This document shows, piece after piece, positions 44,797 through 53,697 of a stretch of DNA of 64,000 nucleotides. This DNA is from CAIQPV01 sp963719855 (lineage in GTDB: Bacteria; Pseudomonadota; Gammaproteobacteria; Burkholderiales; Gallionellaceae). The stretch covers positions 1,436,096-1,500,095 of the forward strand of contig CAVRDK010000004.1 in NCBI GenBank assembly GCA_963719855.1. Reading direction: 5' to 3'. The notes below the pieces were generated by a model. That model saw nothing but the letters and a program-made list of their open reading frames with translations, was not told the origin of the DNA and searched no databases. Position 1 is the stretch's first letter; every line of letters starts with the position of its first letter. A program made the position numbers and the translations under genes.

Positions 44797-45000
44797 GGTG
44801 AACTCCCCGTCTGGTTGCAAGCATGTACAGCACATACTGATTCAGGCTTATTCTTTGTCGTTTGGCATGGAGTGCAAGTTCGGTGTGCAGGTAGCGCGGC
44901 ACACGCATCATCAAAGCGCGCGGCCTTGGGATTGTTGCAAATTTCAGCAAGCAGTTTTTCGTGTTTGGTTATTCTGACTTGTATCGCATGTAGTATCAAG
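44786..45000 (-). pseudogene. hicA-hicB remnant (fused fragments)
   Basis: On the minus strand the frame ITKHEKLLAEICNNPKAARFDD resembles the N-terminus of a HicA-type toxin. About 20 bp later another frame gives MMRVPRYLHTELALHAKRQRISLNQYVLYML, the C-terminal ribbon-helix-helix end of a HicB antitoxin, whose stop falls inside the acnA start. The piece in between, most of both genes, is missing. A deletion of a hicAB module explains this; both frames are too short to be functional. The region to 45240 contains no other supported gene. Confidence 0.6.
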
Positions 45001-45242
45001 TGCAAAGCATCAGTTCCAAAGCTTGCTCGGACAGTATTGGCCTGGCTACTTCACAGTAAACACCAGCGCGAGATTTCGGAACGAACTCTGAAAATTGAAG
45101 AAATGGCCAGATGGAATTGATTTCTAAAGGTTTCCTATATGGAAGCGAACACGGTGACAGGCTAGGCCATCCGTGTGAGCCATCCTACCAGCAAGGAAAG
45201 CGGTTATAATGGTAACCAATCATTTCATTCTGGATTATTGTC

Positions 45243-45629
45243 ATGCAACACCTGACGCCCAAGCAAACGCAGGAATTTCTGAAATCCAATACGGAAGCCG
45301 TTTTCATTGACATACGCAGTGAAATAGAACACCTGTTCGTCGGCCACCCGCAAGGTTCGATGCTGATTCCATGGGTGGACGGCCCGGATTGGGAAATTAA
45401 TCCGGACTTTGTCGCACATGTGAAAAAAGCCGCCAGTTTAAACCGTCCTGTCGTGTTGATCTGCCGCTCGGGACGGCGGTCGGTGGATGCGGGACTGGCC
45501 TTGGAAAAAGCCGGGTTAACCGATGTGTATAACGTGCTGCATGGCTTTGAAGGCGACCTGAACGACCACTATCACCGCAACTCCATCAACGGCTGGCGCG
45601 TTGATGGACTGCCATGGGCGCAGACATGA
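45243..45629 (+). CDS. Rhodanese-domain protein
   Basis: A 128-residue single-domain sulfurtransferase. AVFIDIRSEIEHLFVGHPQGSMLIPW is the N-terminal rhodanese motif; the active-site loop is CRSGRRS with Cys74. No signal peptide is present, so it is cytosolic. It transfers sulfane sulfur from a donor such as thiosulfate or persulfide. Its TGA overlaps the ATG of the next gene (ATGA), so both belong to one operon and may work together; partners are unknown. Confidence 0.9.
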   Translation: MQHLTPKQTQEFLKSNTEAVFIDIRSEIEHLFVGHPQGSMLIPWVDGPDWEINPDFVAHVKKAASLNRPVVLICRSGRRSVDAGLALEKAGLTDVYNVLHGFEGDLNDHYHRNSINGWRVDGLPWAQT

Positions 45630-46027
45630 ACTCCATTCCCGATTTTACCGAAGCTGAGCAGAAACTGGTTTCTACCCTGCTGCTCAAACGCTATGGCAAG
45701 CTCTTATCATTGCAGTTGGCCGACAGCGAATTGCAGCTTGGTGCCGATCCAGAAGATTTGACCTTATGTCCAACATTCTACTGGAATGAACGTGGTGCGC
45801 ATTTCGTGGTGTGCAAGATTGGTGCTGGTCGTTACCGCTGCCAGTTTTTCTATTCCGACATTGAGCAATACGGCACCGGACATGACGAATACACCGATCT
45901 TGAAAATTGCATCATGACCTTATTGCGTGTGCAGTCAGATCACGAGCGCGAACTCGCCAACGTATCTTCAGGTGCCACCGCCGCCAACCTCAACGATGAC
46001 GATTACTTCGGGCCGCTGGTGGTGTGA
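45626..46027 (+). CDS. Conserved hypothetical protein coupled to rhodanese
   Basis: A 133-residue acidic protein (MNSIPDFTEAEQKLVSTLLLKRYG..., LCPTFYWNERGAHFVVCKIGAGRYRCQFFYSDIEQYGTG). The start at 45626 overlaps the rhodanese stop. Two Cys lie in the centre, and the C-terminus ends DDDYFGPLVV. I do not recognise a family. Coupling to the rhodanese gene suggests a shared task in sulfur handling, but this is inference. Confidence 0.7.
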   Translation: MNSIPDFTEAEQKLVSTLLLKRYGKLLSLQLADSELQLGADPEDLTLCPTFYWNERGAHFVVCKIGAGRYRCQFFYSDIEQYGTGHDEYTDLENCIMTLLRVQSDHERELANVSSGATAANLNDDDYFGPLVV

Positions 46028-46123
46028 TCCGTTTCTAAGTTTTTCTGCGGACACTAGATAAAATAGTATGTGTGTATTACCGATTGTTGGACAATTTTTA
46101 GACGATTATCATGGAGTTTTGTT

Positions 46124-46903
46124 ATGAAAGACGTTGAATCAATTTTAATAACATCGGCAAGTTTTGATCAAAGAGAAAAGCATAGGAGTTCACTTTTTTC
46201 TCACACTTGGAGCGAATTAATTCCCAAGGTTTTTGAAGATGTACCAAAATATTATCGTCCTGGAAATATTGTTGCGAGTTTGGGTTTATGGGAATTATGG
46301 GTTTGGCAGTTCGTAAGAACAATAAAGCTGAAACCGGGTTATAAGGCGCTTGATGTCTGCGCCGGCACCAACGACATTGGAATCAGACTGTTGCGGAAAC
46401 AGCCTGATATTTCGGTCACAGCGATCGATCGTAGCAAAGAAATGCAGGAAGAAGGCCAGAACCGCGCCAGAAAATATGGCGTTCATATCGACAGTGTGAT
46501 TCAGGATGTGCATACACTTCCCTTTCCGGACAATTCGTTTGATGTGGTTACGCTGCAAGCCGCATCGCGCCATTTACAGTTGGACAAGGTATTGCCGGAG
46601 ATACTGCGCGTGCTGAAGCCGGGCGGAAACTTCTATCATTGCGATATGTTGAAGCCAAGCACACGTATTGTGGAATGGTTTTATCTGCGTTTCTTGCTCC
46701 TTTCGGTCTCATGGACTGCATTGATTTTTGGATCGACTGAATCGTCCAAAAATTGCGGCAACTATTTCAAGGATGCGATTGCCCATTTCTATACGCCGGA
46801 AGAATTGTCGGAGGTGTTTCGTCTGGTCGGTTTCACTAACGTGACTTGCAAAAAGAGCATTTGGGGTGGCATGGTTGGCTACCATAAGTCGCATAAGGGA
46901 TAA
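46124..46903 (+). CDS. UbiE/COQ5-like class I SAM-dependent methyltransferase
   Basis: A 259-residue methyltransferase. ATG 46124 is chosen over the upstream frame start because GGAG precedes it by 7 nt. The SAM site is variant, KALDVCAGTNDIGI, followed by VTAIDRSKEM, QDVHTLPFPDNSFDVVTLQAASRHL and LRVLKPGGNFYHCDML. The order of motifs and the C-terminal AHFYTPEELSEVFRLVGF match quinone C-methyltransferases. It is not next to ubiquinone or menaquinone genes. The substrate is therefore a guess; a quinone is the best one. Confidence 0.75.
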   Translation: MKDVESILITSASFDQREKHRSSLFSHTWSELIPKVFEDVPKYYRPGNIVASLGLWELWVWQFVRTIKLKPGYKALDVCAGTNDIGIRLLRKQPDISVTAIDRSKEMQEEGQNRARKYGVHIDSVIQDVHTLPFPDNSFDVVTLQAASRHLQLDKVLPEILRVLKPGGNFYHCDMLKPSTRIVEWFYLRFLLLSVSWTALIFGSTESSKNCGNYFKDAIAHFYTPEELSEVFRLVGFTNVTCKKSIWGGMVGYHKSHKG

Positions 46904-47307
46904 GTTAAACTGACAAACTGCTGCATGATGCTTTTACGTGGCGTCTCCTTTGGTCATGTAATAGTGGGTTTGGCGGTTCACCTTTACACCATATCTTAAG
47001 CCAACGTCATAATCTGTTTTGGATTAGAGTGGTGCTGGATCGTAATTTTTTCGCCATCCTGAGTTTCCGCGACAAGCAGTTCGGCTGTGTGCCACGCACG
47101 TCGAGAATCGATGTCGGGTGCGGTACGTAACTGCCCCGGGCGACGTTTTGAGGAGCTTGCCGGAAACCACTGCCAAGGTGCCGCGCTTCAATAGAGGTGT
47201 CGAGTGCACCTTTGTTTGTGGTGGTATCGAATGCAAATTTGTTGAGGGTCAGGGGCGATTCATGTTTGGAATTTCCAACTGGATAGCTCCTTGTAGATTG
47301 TGAGTAT
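46904..47307. other. Intergenic region, 404 bp, no supported gene
   Basis: Frames here (for example 47118-47303 plus) are short and lack a ribosome binding site. Around 47030-47140 the sequence is protein-like in pieces and may be a decayed gene, perhaps the missing neighbour of the GldG-like gene; I cannot align it. Confidence 0.4.
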
Positions 47308-48645
47308 ATGAAATTCCCCCACCCCCTTCTGTTGCTCAAGAACATTGTCTTCGCCGTAGCGTTGCTGGTGGCTGCGGTCGCGCTGTACCAACTCGCCGCA
47401 CGCCATCCAATGCAATGGGACTTCACGCAAAGCGCCAGCAATACTCTGGAAAGCAGCAGCGTGGACGTGCTGAAACAACTGCCCGGCGAAATCAAGTTGA
47501 CTGTGTATGCCACCGGACAGGACGCCAATCTGGGGGATATACACAAACTGATTCGCGATTTCGTCGCCCTGTATCAGCGCTACAAGCAGGACATCACACT
47601 CACGTTTATTGATCCGGTGAAGCAGCCGGAGGAAGCGCGCAAGGTCAACATCCAGGCCAACGGCGAGATGCTGGTGCAATACGGCGGACGCGTCGAGCAC
47701 CTCACCGTACTCAGCGAACAGGCGCTTACTGGCGCGCTGCTGCGGCTCGCGCACAGCAAAAACAAGCTACTGATGTATCTGGACGGGCATGGCGAACGCA
47801 AGCTGGATGGCATTGCCAACCACGACCTCGGTGAATTCGGCAAACGGCTGCAACAGAATGGTTACCGCATCAGCAGCCTGAACCTGACTATTGCGCCGGA
47901 TGTGCCAAGCAACGCCAGCATGCTGCTCATTACCCAGCCGCAGATTGACCTGCTGCCGGGCGAAGTGGACAAGCTGCTGCGCTACGTTGCGCAGGGCGGA
48001 AATATCCTATGGTTGCTGGATGCCGAGCCGTTGCACGGGCTGGAGATGCTCGCCGAAAAACTTGGCCTGCTGCTCACCACTGGTATCGTGGTTGACCCAG
48101 CAGCAGAAGAAATGCGCGCCCCGGCAAACTGGGCGCTGGCTTCAGGCTATCCGCCGCACCCTGTCACTCACAATTTCAACCTGATTACCGTATTCCCGTT
48201 CGCACGCGCCATCGGCTCGGAAGAAAATGAAGTATGGCAGCGCACCACGCTGGTGGAGGCCGCATCGCGCGGCTGGGTGAGTAGTCGCACCGTGCAAAGC
48301 AAGCCGCAATTCGACAAGAACCACGACGTACCCGGCCCGGCGACTATCGCACTCGCCCTGCAACGGGATGTGAATGACCGCGACCAGCGCATTGTTGTCG
48401 TCGGCAGCGGTTCATTTCTCGCTAATGCCTATTCAGGCAATGGCGGCAATATTGATCTAGGCATCAACATGGTGAACTGGCTCGCCAACGAAGAAAGACT
48501 CATCGCCACTCAGCCGCGCGCGGTAAAAGACAGTGCCGTTACACTGAGCAAAACCAAGCTGTCTATCATCGGTGGCGGCTTTCTGCTTGCCTTGCCAACG
48601 CTGCTGATGCTGGTGGGCGGCGTGCTGTGGTGGCGCAGAAGATAA
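47308..48645 (+). CDS. GldG-like ABC-associated membrane protein, orphan
   Basis: A 445-residue protein of the GldG/ABC-type uncharacterised transport family (DUF4350/ABC_transp_aux-like). It has an N-terminal membrane helix (about 11-30), a periplasmic region (FTQSASNTLESSSVDVLKQLPGEIKLTVYATGQ, YLDGHGERKLDGIANHDLGEFGKRLQQNGY, IVVVGSGSFLANAYSGNGGN), and a C-terminal helix (about 415-440) with a basic end (WWRRR). The family is normally encoded with a GldA-type ATPase and a GldF-type permease, neither of which is adjacent. Start ATG 47308 is without a clear ribosome binding site. Confidence 0.82.
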   Translation: MKFPHPLLLLKNIVFAVALLVAAVALYQLAARHPMQWDFTQSASNTLESSSVDVLKQLPGEIKLTVYATGQDANLGDIHKLIRDFVALYQRYKQDITLTFIDPVKQPEEARKVNIQANGEMLVQYGGRVEHLTVLSEQALTGALLRLAHSKNKLLMYLDGHGERKLDGIANHDLGEFGKRLQQNGYRISSLNLTIAPDVPSNASMLLITQPQIDLLPGEVDKLLRYVAQGGNILWLLDAEPLHGLEMLAEKLGLLLTTGIVVDPAAEEMRAPANWALASGYPPHPVTHNFNLITVFPFARAIGSEENEVWQRTTLVEAASRGWVSSRTVQSKPQFDKNHDVPGPATIALALQRDVNDRDQRIVVVGSGSFLANAYSGNGGNIDLGINMVNWLANEERLIATQPRAVKDSAVTLSKTKLSIIGGGFLLALPTLLMLVGGVLWWRRR

Positions 48646-48818
48646 TTAGAGTTGTTTAACGCATTTCTACAGGGCTTGGCAATATCTTCGTTTGTGATTG
48701 TATCCGCTAACAAGGTAAAGATTGGGCATTAGAACAACCCCTGCAAAGTGAACATCCACAAGTGCGCTACCACCCATCTGCCGACCAATAGCAGTTACTG
48801 GCGTGTTGGCTTGGGCAG

Positions 48819-50105
48819 CGTAAATAAATTAACGCGACAGCTAACCATTTAAAGTTTTCGGTTTGATTGTGTAATTCCACTCGTTATGAAATCTTTTTCG
48901 TCCCATGTTTATCAGCTTCATTTTCTCATCACTAATTCTTCGTCCTGCTGGATATTTTTGGCGATCTAATCTGCACTTAACTTTCAATTCTTTCGCAGTA
49001 GTTGTGTTGGCAATAAGTTTGACTACTGTCTCGTAATCATGCAACGGTTCTCCGCGCCAATTTGATGTGATAAAGGAGAACAGCGGATGCTCGATGTTAT
49101 TCCACTTACTTGTACCCGGAGGGAAGTGGCAAATCGATATATTTAAACCCGTTTGATCCGCCAGCTTTTGCAACTCAAATTCCCCAAGTCGTAACTGCGA
49201 CCCATTACTCCCACCGTCATCGGCGGTGATTAAAAGTTCTTTCGTTTTTGGATACAGTTTTATTCCTTCAGTACACCACCATCCACGAATAGATGCTACC
49301 GTAAATTCTCCTGTGTCGTGACCAGTTCCAATGTTAATAAATCCAGGGTTGCTCCCAAGGTCATAAATTCCATATGGATATGCGCGAGGTAATTCTGGAT
49401 TGGAAAAGCCATGTTCTTGAACTTTGACAGGCTCCTTAGCTGGAAGCCATTGTTGCCCGTCGTTTATATAGTTTCCGATAAGCTCCTTCTTTTTTGTGCC
49501 AACAGAAATTACAGGGATGTTTTGCGCCAAGCATGTTTTTACTGCTGCGTTAATATGCCTGAATTGAGCATCAGGGTCGGGGTGATCATCACCCGCAGCC
49601 GTCTTTCTGTTGCCCTGCAAACTATAGTTCAATTCATGAAGTAGCTGCGCCACTTTTGTATGGCTAACCGGGTGCTTTTTTTTGCTCAAAGCGAGTGCTA
49701 TCGCGCGCGTACTTATACAAATCCATCGCAATGGGGATTGCGGATCACCTTGCGTTTGACAATCAATAATTTCCTCCAAAGAGGAAAGAATTTTTGGATC
49801 GGAAACCGTAATGGATTTACGTCCGGCGCCAGGGCGTCTAACGTGCCCCGAAAGATCGCTTACACCAGCTTTAATTTCATGAATTCCTTGCGTGATTGTT
49901 TGTCGTGATAATCCACTCGCACGACTCATTAAAGAGACACCACCATAACCCAAACTTAAAGCCTCAGTGGCAGCTGCAACGCGACGCGCGCGCTCATCCA
50001 AAACAGACCACGTAACATGAAATTTCTGCTTCGAATTTTCTGGTTCTTTCATGGGTTAAAATAATATACACACTGATTCTTACTCGTCAAGTTAATTTAT
50101 TTACG
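48819..50105 (-). mobile_element. ISAzo13-family insertion sequence
   Basis: A 1287-bp element with perfect 15-bp terminal inverted repeats, CGTAAATAAATTAAC, at 48819-48833 and 50091-50105. The encoded transposase fills it. The flanks show no clear target duplication (CAG on the left, ACAGC on the right). It is AT-richer than the genes around it, hence probably a recent arrival. Confidence 0.9.
48841..50052 (-). CDS. ISAzo13-family transposase
   Basis: A 403-residue transposase. N-terminal helix-turn-helix (VSLMSRASGLSRQTITQGIHEIK), ISAzo13-typical RPGAGRK, DPQSPLRWICISTRAIA and HPVSHTKVAQLLHELNYSLQGNRKT, then catalytic parts NIPVISVGTKKKELIG, LLITADDGGSNGSQLRLGEFELQKLA and FPPGTSKWNNIEHPLFSFI with the final Glu. 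The first acidic residue expected in VISVDTKKK is Gly here (ISVGTKKK), so activity is uncertain. Frame complete. Confidence 0.92.
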   Translation of the reverse strand: MKEPENSKQKFHVTWSVLDERARRVAAATEALSLGYGGVSLMSRASGLSRQTITQGIHEIKAGVSDLSGHVRRPGAGRKSITVSDPKILSSLEEIIDCQTQGDPQSPLRWICISTRAIALALSKKKHPVSHTKVAQLLHELNYSLQGNRKTAAGDDHPDPDAQFRHINAAVKTCLAQNIPVISVGTKKKELIGNYINDGQQWLPAKEPVKVQEHGFSNPELPRAYPYGIYDLGSNPGFINIGTGHDTGEFTVASIRGWWCTEGIKLYPKTKELLITADDGGSNGSQLRLGEFELQKLADQTGLNISICHFPPGTSKWNNIEHPLFSFITSNWRGEPLHDYETVVKLIANTTTAKELKVKCRLDRQKYPAGRRISDEKMKLINMGRKRFHNEWNYTIKPKTLNG

Positions 50106-50227
50106 ACAGCTAAATGCGATACACCACTGTAATTTTCGCAAAAAGTTGATAGAATGCTGCCGCCGTGACGTAGTAACCTGCTATGACTCGCACTCCAATT
50201 AAACTTTTTACTTTAAAGGAAATGATA

Positions 50228-50443
50228 ATGAAGCTCTCCGCTCTAGTTGCTGCCCTGTTTGCCCTTTCCCTGACCGCTTGCGGACAAAAGCCTGCCGAAG
50301 CACCTGCTCCTGCACCCGCACCAGTTGCCGCTCCGGCTCCTGCTCCTGCTGCTGAGGCAGCTTCCGCTCCTGCCGCTGCTATGGCTCCTGCTGCTGCTCC
50401 TGCCGCTGCTCCGGCTCCTGCCGCTGAACCAGCAAAGAAATAA
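50228..50443 (+). CDS. Small Ala/Pro-rich lipoprotein
   Basis: A 71-residue protein with a lipoprotein signal peptide (MKLSALVAALFALSLTACG, lipobox LTAC) and a mature part of Ala-Pro repeats (EAPAPAPAPVAAPAPAPAAEAA...) ending EPAKK. ATG 50228 has AAGGA 7 nt upstream. The mature chain should be extended, probably spanning part of the periplasm from its membrane anchor. No known function. The low-complexity DNA is prone to slippage. Confidence 0.75.
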   Translation: MKLSALVAALFALSLTACGQKPAEAPAPAPAPVAAPAPAPAAEAASAPAAAMAPAAAPAAAPAPAAEPAKK

Positions 50444-50501
50444 TTCGTTTTAAAAGCCGACACAGGTTATAGAGTGTTGTAGCTCTGTACTAATCGGATG
50501 C

Positions 50502-50540
50502 AAAAATGGCCACCCTGATTTATTAGAGTGGCCATTTTTA
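50502..50540 (+). terminator. Terminator after the lipoprotein gene
   Basis: AAAAATGGCCAC(C)...GTGGCCATTTTTA: an approximately 11-bp stem with a 13- to 15-base loop and a T-run. The interval 50541-50690 has no supported gene. Confidence 0.85.
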
Positions 50541-50726
50541 ATGTCTCAAAAATTCAATATGTGGCGAAAATGGGTATCCACTTCACGCCCCTGATGCCGA
50601 TCCACCGGAGAAAATGGAATTGAAGAGAGACGGGCCGACTGCAACTGCCTGTAGGGGTAGACGATGAAAGAGTGGCTCGTGGGTCTAAGCGACCCCGTTT
50701 AGCCGCTTTGAGCGGCTCACAAAATA

Positions 50727-50756
50727 AATCCCCCGGCTTTGCCGGGGGATTTTATT
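50727..50756 (-). terminator. Terminator of the rpsP-rplS operon
   Basis: TAAATCCCCCGGC-TTT-GCCGGGGGATTTTA, a 13-bp stem usable on both strands. It lies about 60 bp past the rplS stop and probably ends that operon; a weaker hairpin (AGCCGCTTTGAGCGGCT) is at 50701-50717. Confidence 0.88.
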
Positions 50757-50815
50757 CGTTGTACATTTTTCCCTAGATACGGATTTGCATCCGTTTTTTC
50801 GGAACCAACCGAAGC

Positions 50816-51193
50816 TTACGCTGCGGTTTTGGTGCTGCGGGCTGCCAGTTTTTCCTTGATACGTGCCGACTTGCCGGAGCGGTCGCGCAGGTAGTAGAGC
50901 TTGGCGCGGCGCACGTCGCCACGACGCTTCACTTCGATGCCAGCGATGCTGGGAGAGTAGGTCTGGAAAGTACGTTCCACGCCTTCGCCGGCGGAAACCT
51001 TGCGCACGATGAATGAGGAGTTGAGTCCCTTGTTGCGCTTGGCGATGACCACGCCTTCGAAAGCCTGGGTACGCTTGCGCTCGCCTTCCACAACGTTCAC
51101 GCTGACGATCACTGTGTCGCCAGGGCCGAAATTCGGAATTGTTTTACCCAGACGGGCAATTTCTTCTTGCTCAAGTATTGCGATCAGATTCAT
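50816..51193 (-). CDS. rplS: 50S ribosomal protein L19
   Basis: A 125-residue L19: MNLIAILEQEEIARLGKTIPNFGPGDTVIVSVNVVEGERKRTQAFEGVVIAKRN and VERTFQTYSPSIAGIEVKRRGDVRRAKLYYLRDRSGKSARIKEKL are characteristic. The start overlaps the trmD stop by 4 bp, the standard coupling in this operon. Confidence 0.98.
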   Translation of the reverse strand: MNLIAILEQEEIARLGKTIPNFGPGDTVIVSVNVVEGERKRTQAFEGVVIAKRNKGLNSSFIVRKVSAGEGVERTFQTYSPSIAGIEVKRRGDVRRAKLYYLRDRSGKSARIKEKLAARSTKTAA

Positions 51194-51966
51194 TTTGTTT
51201 CCTCTTGTTGTACGGATGCTTGTTCCTGCTGGTACTCTGCCAGTAGCCGAGCTTCCTGTTTTGTTAACTGGCGCTGTGCCAGCAAATCCGGGCGACGTTC
51301 CGCAGTCCTGCCTAACGCCTGCTTCAATCGCCACTTTTCTATCTCGGCGTGATGCCCGGACATCAATACTTCCGGAACACCCTCGCCGTTATAAACCTCA
51401 GGCCGCGTGTAGTGCGGACAATCGAGCAGACCCTTTACAAATGAGTCCTGCTGCGCCGATGCGTCATCGCCCAACACACCGGGGATCTGCCGCACCAGAC
51501 TGTCCATCAACACCATCGCTGCCAACTCTCCACCGGACAACACATAGTCGCCGATGGAAAGCTCTTCATCTACCTGCTGCCGGATCAGACGCTCATCCAC
51601 GCCTTCGTATCGACTCGACAACAATATCAATCCTGCGTCGCGCGCCAGCAACTCTATCACCACTTCGTGGGTGAGCGGCCTGCCTTGCGGCGAGAGATGA
51701 ATCACGCAACTCTGCGCTATCCCGCTTGCTCCCTGCGCGGCTTTCGCTGCGTCGATCGCTTGTGCCAGCGGCTCCGCCAGCATCACCATTCCGGGACCAC
51801 CGCCATACGGGCGATCATCCACGGTGCGGTAGTTGTCGGTCGTAAAATCGCGCGGATTCCACGTCTGCAACACAAATTTGCCCTGCTCCGCCGCGCGTCG
51901 CGTTACGCCATACTGGGTAATCGCGCCGAACATCTCGGGGAACAGCGTGATGACATCGAAGCGCAT
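51190..51966 (-). CDS. trmD: tRNA (guanine-N1)-methyltransferase
   Basis: Methylates G37 of tRNAs. Start at 51966 (MRFDVITLFPEMF), which overlaps the rimM stop by 4-9 bp. 258 residues. The SPOUT trefoil-knot motifs LSSRYEGVDERL and YVLSGGELAAMVLMDSL, plus RTVDDRPYGGGPGMVML near the N-terminus, are intact. Coupled between rimM and rplS. Confidence 0.97.
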   Translation of the reverse strand: MRFDVITLFPEMFGAITQYGVTRRAAEQGKFVLQTWNPRDFTTDNYRTVDDRPYGGGPGMVMLAEPLAQAIDAAKAAQGASGIAQSCVIHLSPQGRPLTHEVVIELLARDAGLILLSSRYEGVDERLIRQQVDEELSIGDYVLSGGELAAMVLMDSLVRQIPGVLGDDASAQQDSFVKGLLDCPHYTRPEVYNGEGVPEVLMSGHHAEIEKWRLKQALGRTAERRPDLLAQRQLTKQEARLLAEYQQEQASVQQEETK

Positions 51967-51971
51967 CTCAG

Positions 51972-52478
51972 TCAGTGCTTCTCGGCCCAATCAGCAGCCC
52001 AGTCAACACGGATTATTTTTTCCGCCAAGCTTACTTGCTTGATGGCGCTAGCGATGAACGGAACCAAAATCTCACCGCTCGTCCCTCGCACACACAGTAC
52101 CTGATTGGCGCCTGTATCCATCAAATTATCTACCGTACCCAGGCTTTCGCCTGCGAGGTTGACCACATCGAGGCCGATCAAGTCCGCCCAGTAATACTCA
52201 TCTTCAGCTTGTTGCGGCAGGCTGCTACGTGGCACTGCCACCAACAGACCCCGGTATTTTTCGGCGGTGGTGCGGTCGTTGCAGCCCGGAAACTTGGCGA
52301 TCAGGCCTTTGCTTTGTACCGCAAATTTTTCCACGGCCATCTCGCGCCAGGGATGTTTGTCATCCCCCAGCCACCAGACCGGAAATTCGACAAGATTATC
52401 CGCGAACTCGGTGTAAGTCTTTAGCTTCACCCAGCCGAGTATGCCCTGCGCACCCGCCACCCGCCCCATGATTACCAT
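51972..52478 (-). CDS. rimM: 16S rRNA processing protein RimM
   Basis: A 168-residue ribosome maturation factor needed for 30S head assembly. N-terminal RimM barrel (MGRVAGAQGILGWVKLKTYTE), then DEYYWADLIGLDVVNLAGESLGTVDNLMDTGANQVLCV (PRC barrel) and FIASAIKQVSLAEKIIRVDW. ATG 52478 is chosen as the first in-frame Met after the rpsP stop; ATG 52469 is equally possible. Confidence 0.95.
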   Translation of the reverse strand: MVIMGRVAGAQGILGWVKLKTYTEFADNLVEFPVWWLGDDKHPWREMAVEKFAVQSKGLIAKFPGCNDRTTAEKYRGLLVAVPRSSLPQQAEDEYYWADLIGLDVVNLAGESLGTVDNLMDTGANQVLCVRGTSGEILVPFIASAIKQVSLAEKIIRVDWAADWAEKH

Positions 52479-52491
52479 GGGGTCTGTTTCG

Positions 52492-52746
52492 TTACGCTTT
52501 GGCTGCGGCACCAGCGCGCTTGACCAGCTTGGCAACGGCTTCGCTAACTTGCGCGCCCTTTTCCTGCCAGTGCGCCACGCGATCCAACTCGATTCGCATG
52601 CCGTCCGCGCCTTCAGGAGCAACCGGGTTGTAAAACCCGATACGCTCGATGAAACGACCATCACGGCGATTGCGCGAATCCGCTACAACCACGTTAAAAA
52701 ATGGACGGTTCTTTGAACCGCCGCGTGCAAATCGAATGACAACCAT
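52492..52746 (-). CDS. rpsP: 30S ribosomal protein S16
   Basis: An 84-residue S16: MVVIRFARGGSKNRPFFNVVVADSRNRRDGRFIERIGFYNPVA. ATG 52746 fits the family N-terminus; GTAGG is 8 nt upstream. First gene of the rpsP-rimM-trmD-rplS operon. Confidence 0.98.
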   Translation of the reverse strand: MVVIRFARGGSKNRPFFNVVVADSRNRRDGRFIERIGFYNPVAPEGADGMRIELDRVAHWQEKGAQVSEAVAKLVKRAGAAAKA

Positions 52747-52914
52747 AGTTAACCTACTTTTCGTTAGCAAATGCCCCCTTAGCGAATACCAAGGGGCGCG
52801 AATTCTACGACACTTTCCAGGGTTATGGCAACAAGATATAACACGTCGGGTAGTGGTTCAGCTTGAAAACAGCCCCTAAATCCCCCTTTCGTAGGCCGAA
52901 ATCTAGTGCAGCAC

Positions 52915-53685
52915 TCATTCCGCCAACGTCGGATACAACCTCACTGCGACGAATAGCAGGGCAGCGAACACCAATAACAAAACCCCGAAATCAACTGCGT
53001 ATCCGTGAACATTTTCTCCCCCTGTGATCATGAGCCCGCGTAGTGCGTCGATCAGATAAGTGAGTGGATTGATCTGCGCAATGACGCGTAGCCAACCTGG
53101 CATGATGTCCAGCGGATAGATCGCGTTGCTCGCAAAAAACATCGGCATAGTCAGGAGTTGCCCGATACCCATGAAACGTTCACGCGTTTTTACGATACAC
53201 GCGATGATGAGCGAGAAAGTGGCAAAGATTCCCGATCCCAGCATCACCCCGGCCAGCACGGCGAAGATTGCCAGAGGATCAAGCCTGAGCGAAACATGCA
53301 TAACCAGCGCGACGAGATATATGACAACAGCCTGCACGAGGCCGCGAAATCCGGCTGCGACCGCTTTGCCAAAAACCAGTGAACTACGCCGGGCAGGACT
53401 CACCAGAAGCTTATGCACCACGCCAAGGTCGCGCTCCCAGATAATTGCGATGCCATAAAAGATCGCGCTGAACAGAACGCTCTGCGCAAGGATTCCGGGC
53501 GTGATGAACGCGAGGTAACTCAACTGCCCGGTGTGGATGCCGCGAACCTGAGCGAGAACCTGCCCGAACACTACCAGCCACAGCACGGGCTGCACCGCGC
53601 GGGAGATGATTTCAGTCGGATCGCGGGCGAGCTTGATTAGCTCGACTTCTACAATTGCAGCTGTCTCGCGGATGAATTGTTTCAT
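52915..53685 (-). CDS. ABC-2 type transporter permease
   Basis: A 256-residue integral membrane protein of the ABC-2/NodJ/DrrB group, with six predicted helices (for example VLWLVVFGQVLAQV, ILAQSVLFSAIFYGIAIIW, IFAVLAGVMLGSGIFATFSLIIACI). The EC-like cytoplasmic element after helix 2 (WERDLGVVHKLLVSPARRSSLVFGKAV) is typical. It follows the ATPase gene by 12 bp. Substrate unknown; the family exports drugs, polysaccharides or lipids. Confidence 0.9.
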   Translation of the reverse strand: MKQFIRETAAIVEVELIKLARDPTEIISRAVQPVLWLVVFGQVLAQVRGIHTGQLSYLAFITPGILAQSVLFSAIFYGIAIIWERDLGVVHKLLVSPARRSSLVFGKAVAAGFRGLVQAVVIYLVALVMHVSLRLDPLAIFAVLAGVMLGSGIFATFSLIIACIVKTRERFMGIGQLLTMPMFFASNAIYPLDIMPGWLRVIAQINPLTYLIDALRGLMITGGENVHGYAVDFGVLLLVFAALLFVAVRLYPTLAE

Positions 53686-53697
53686 TTGTATTCTCGC

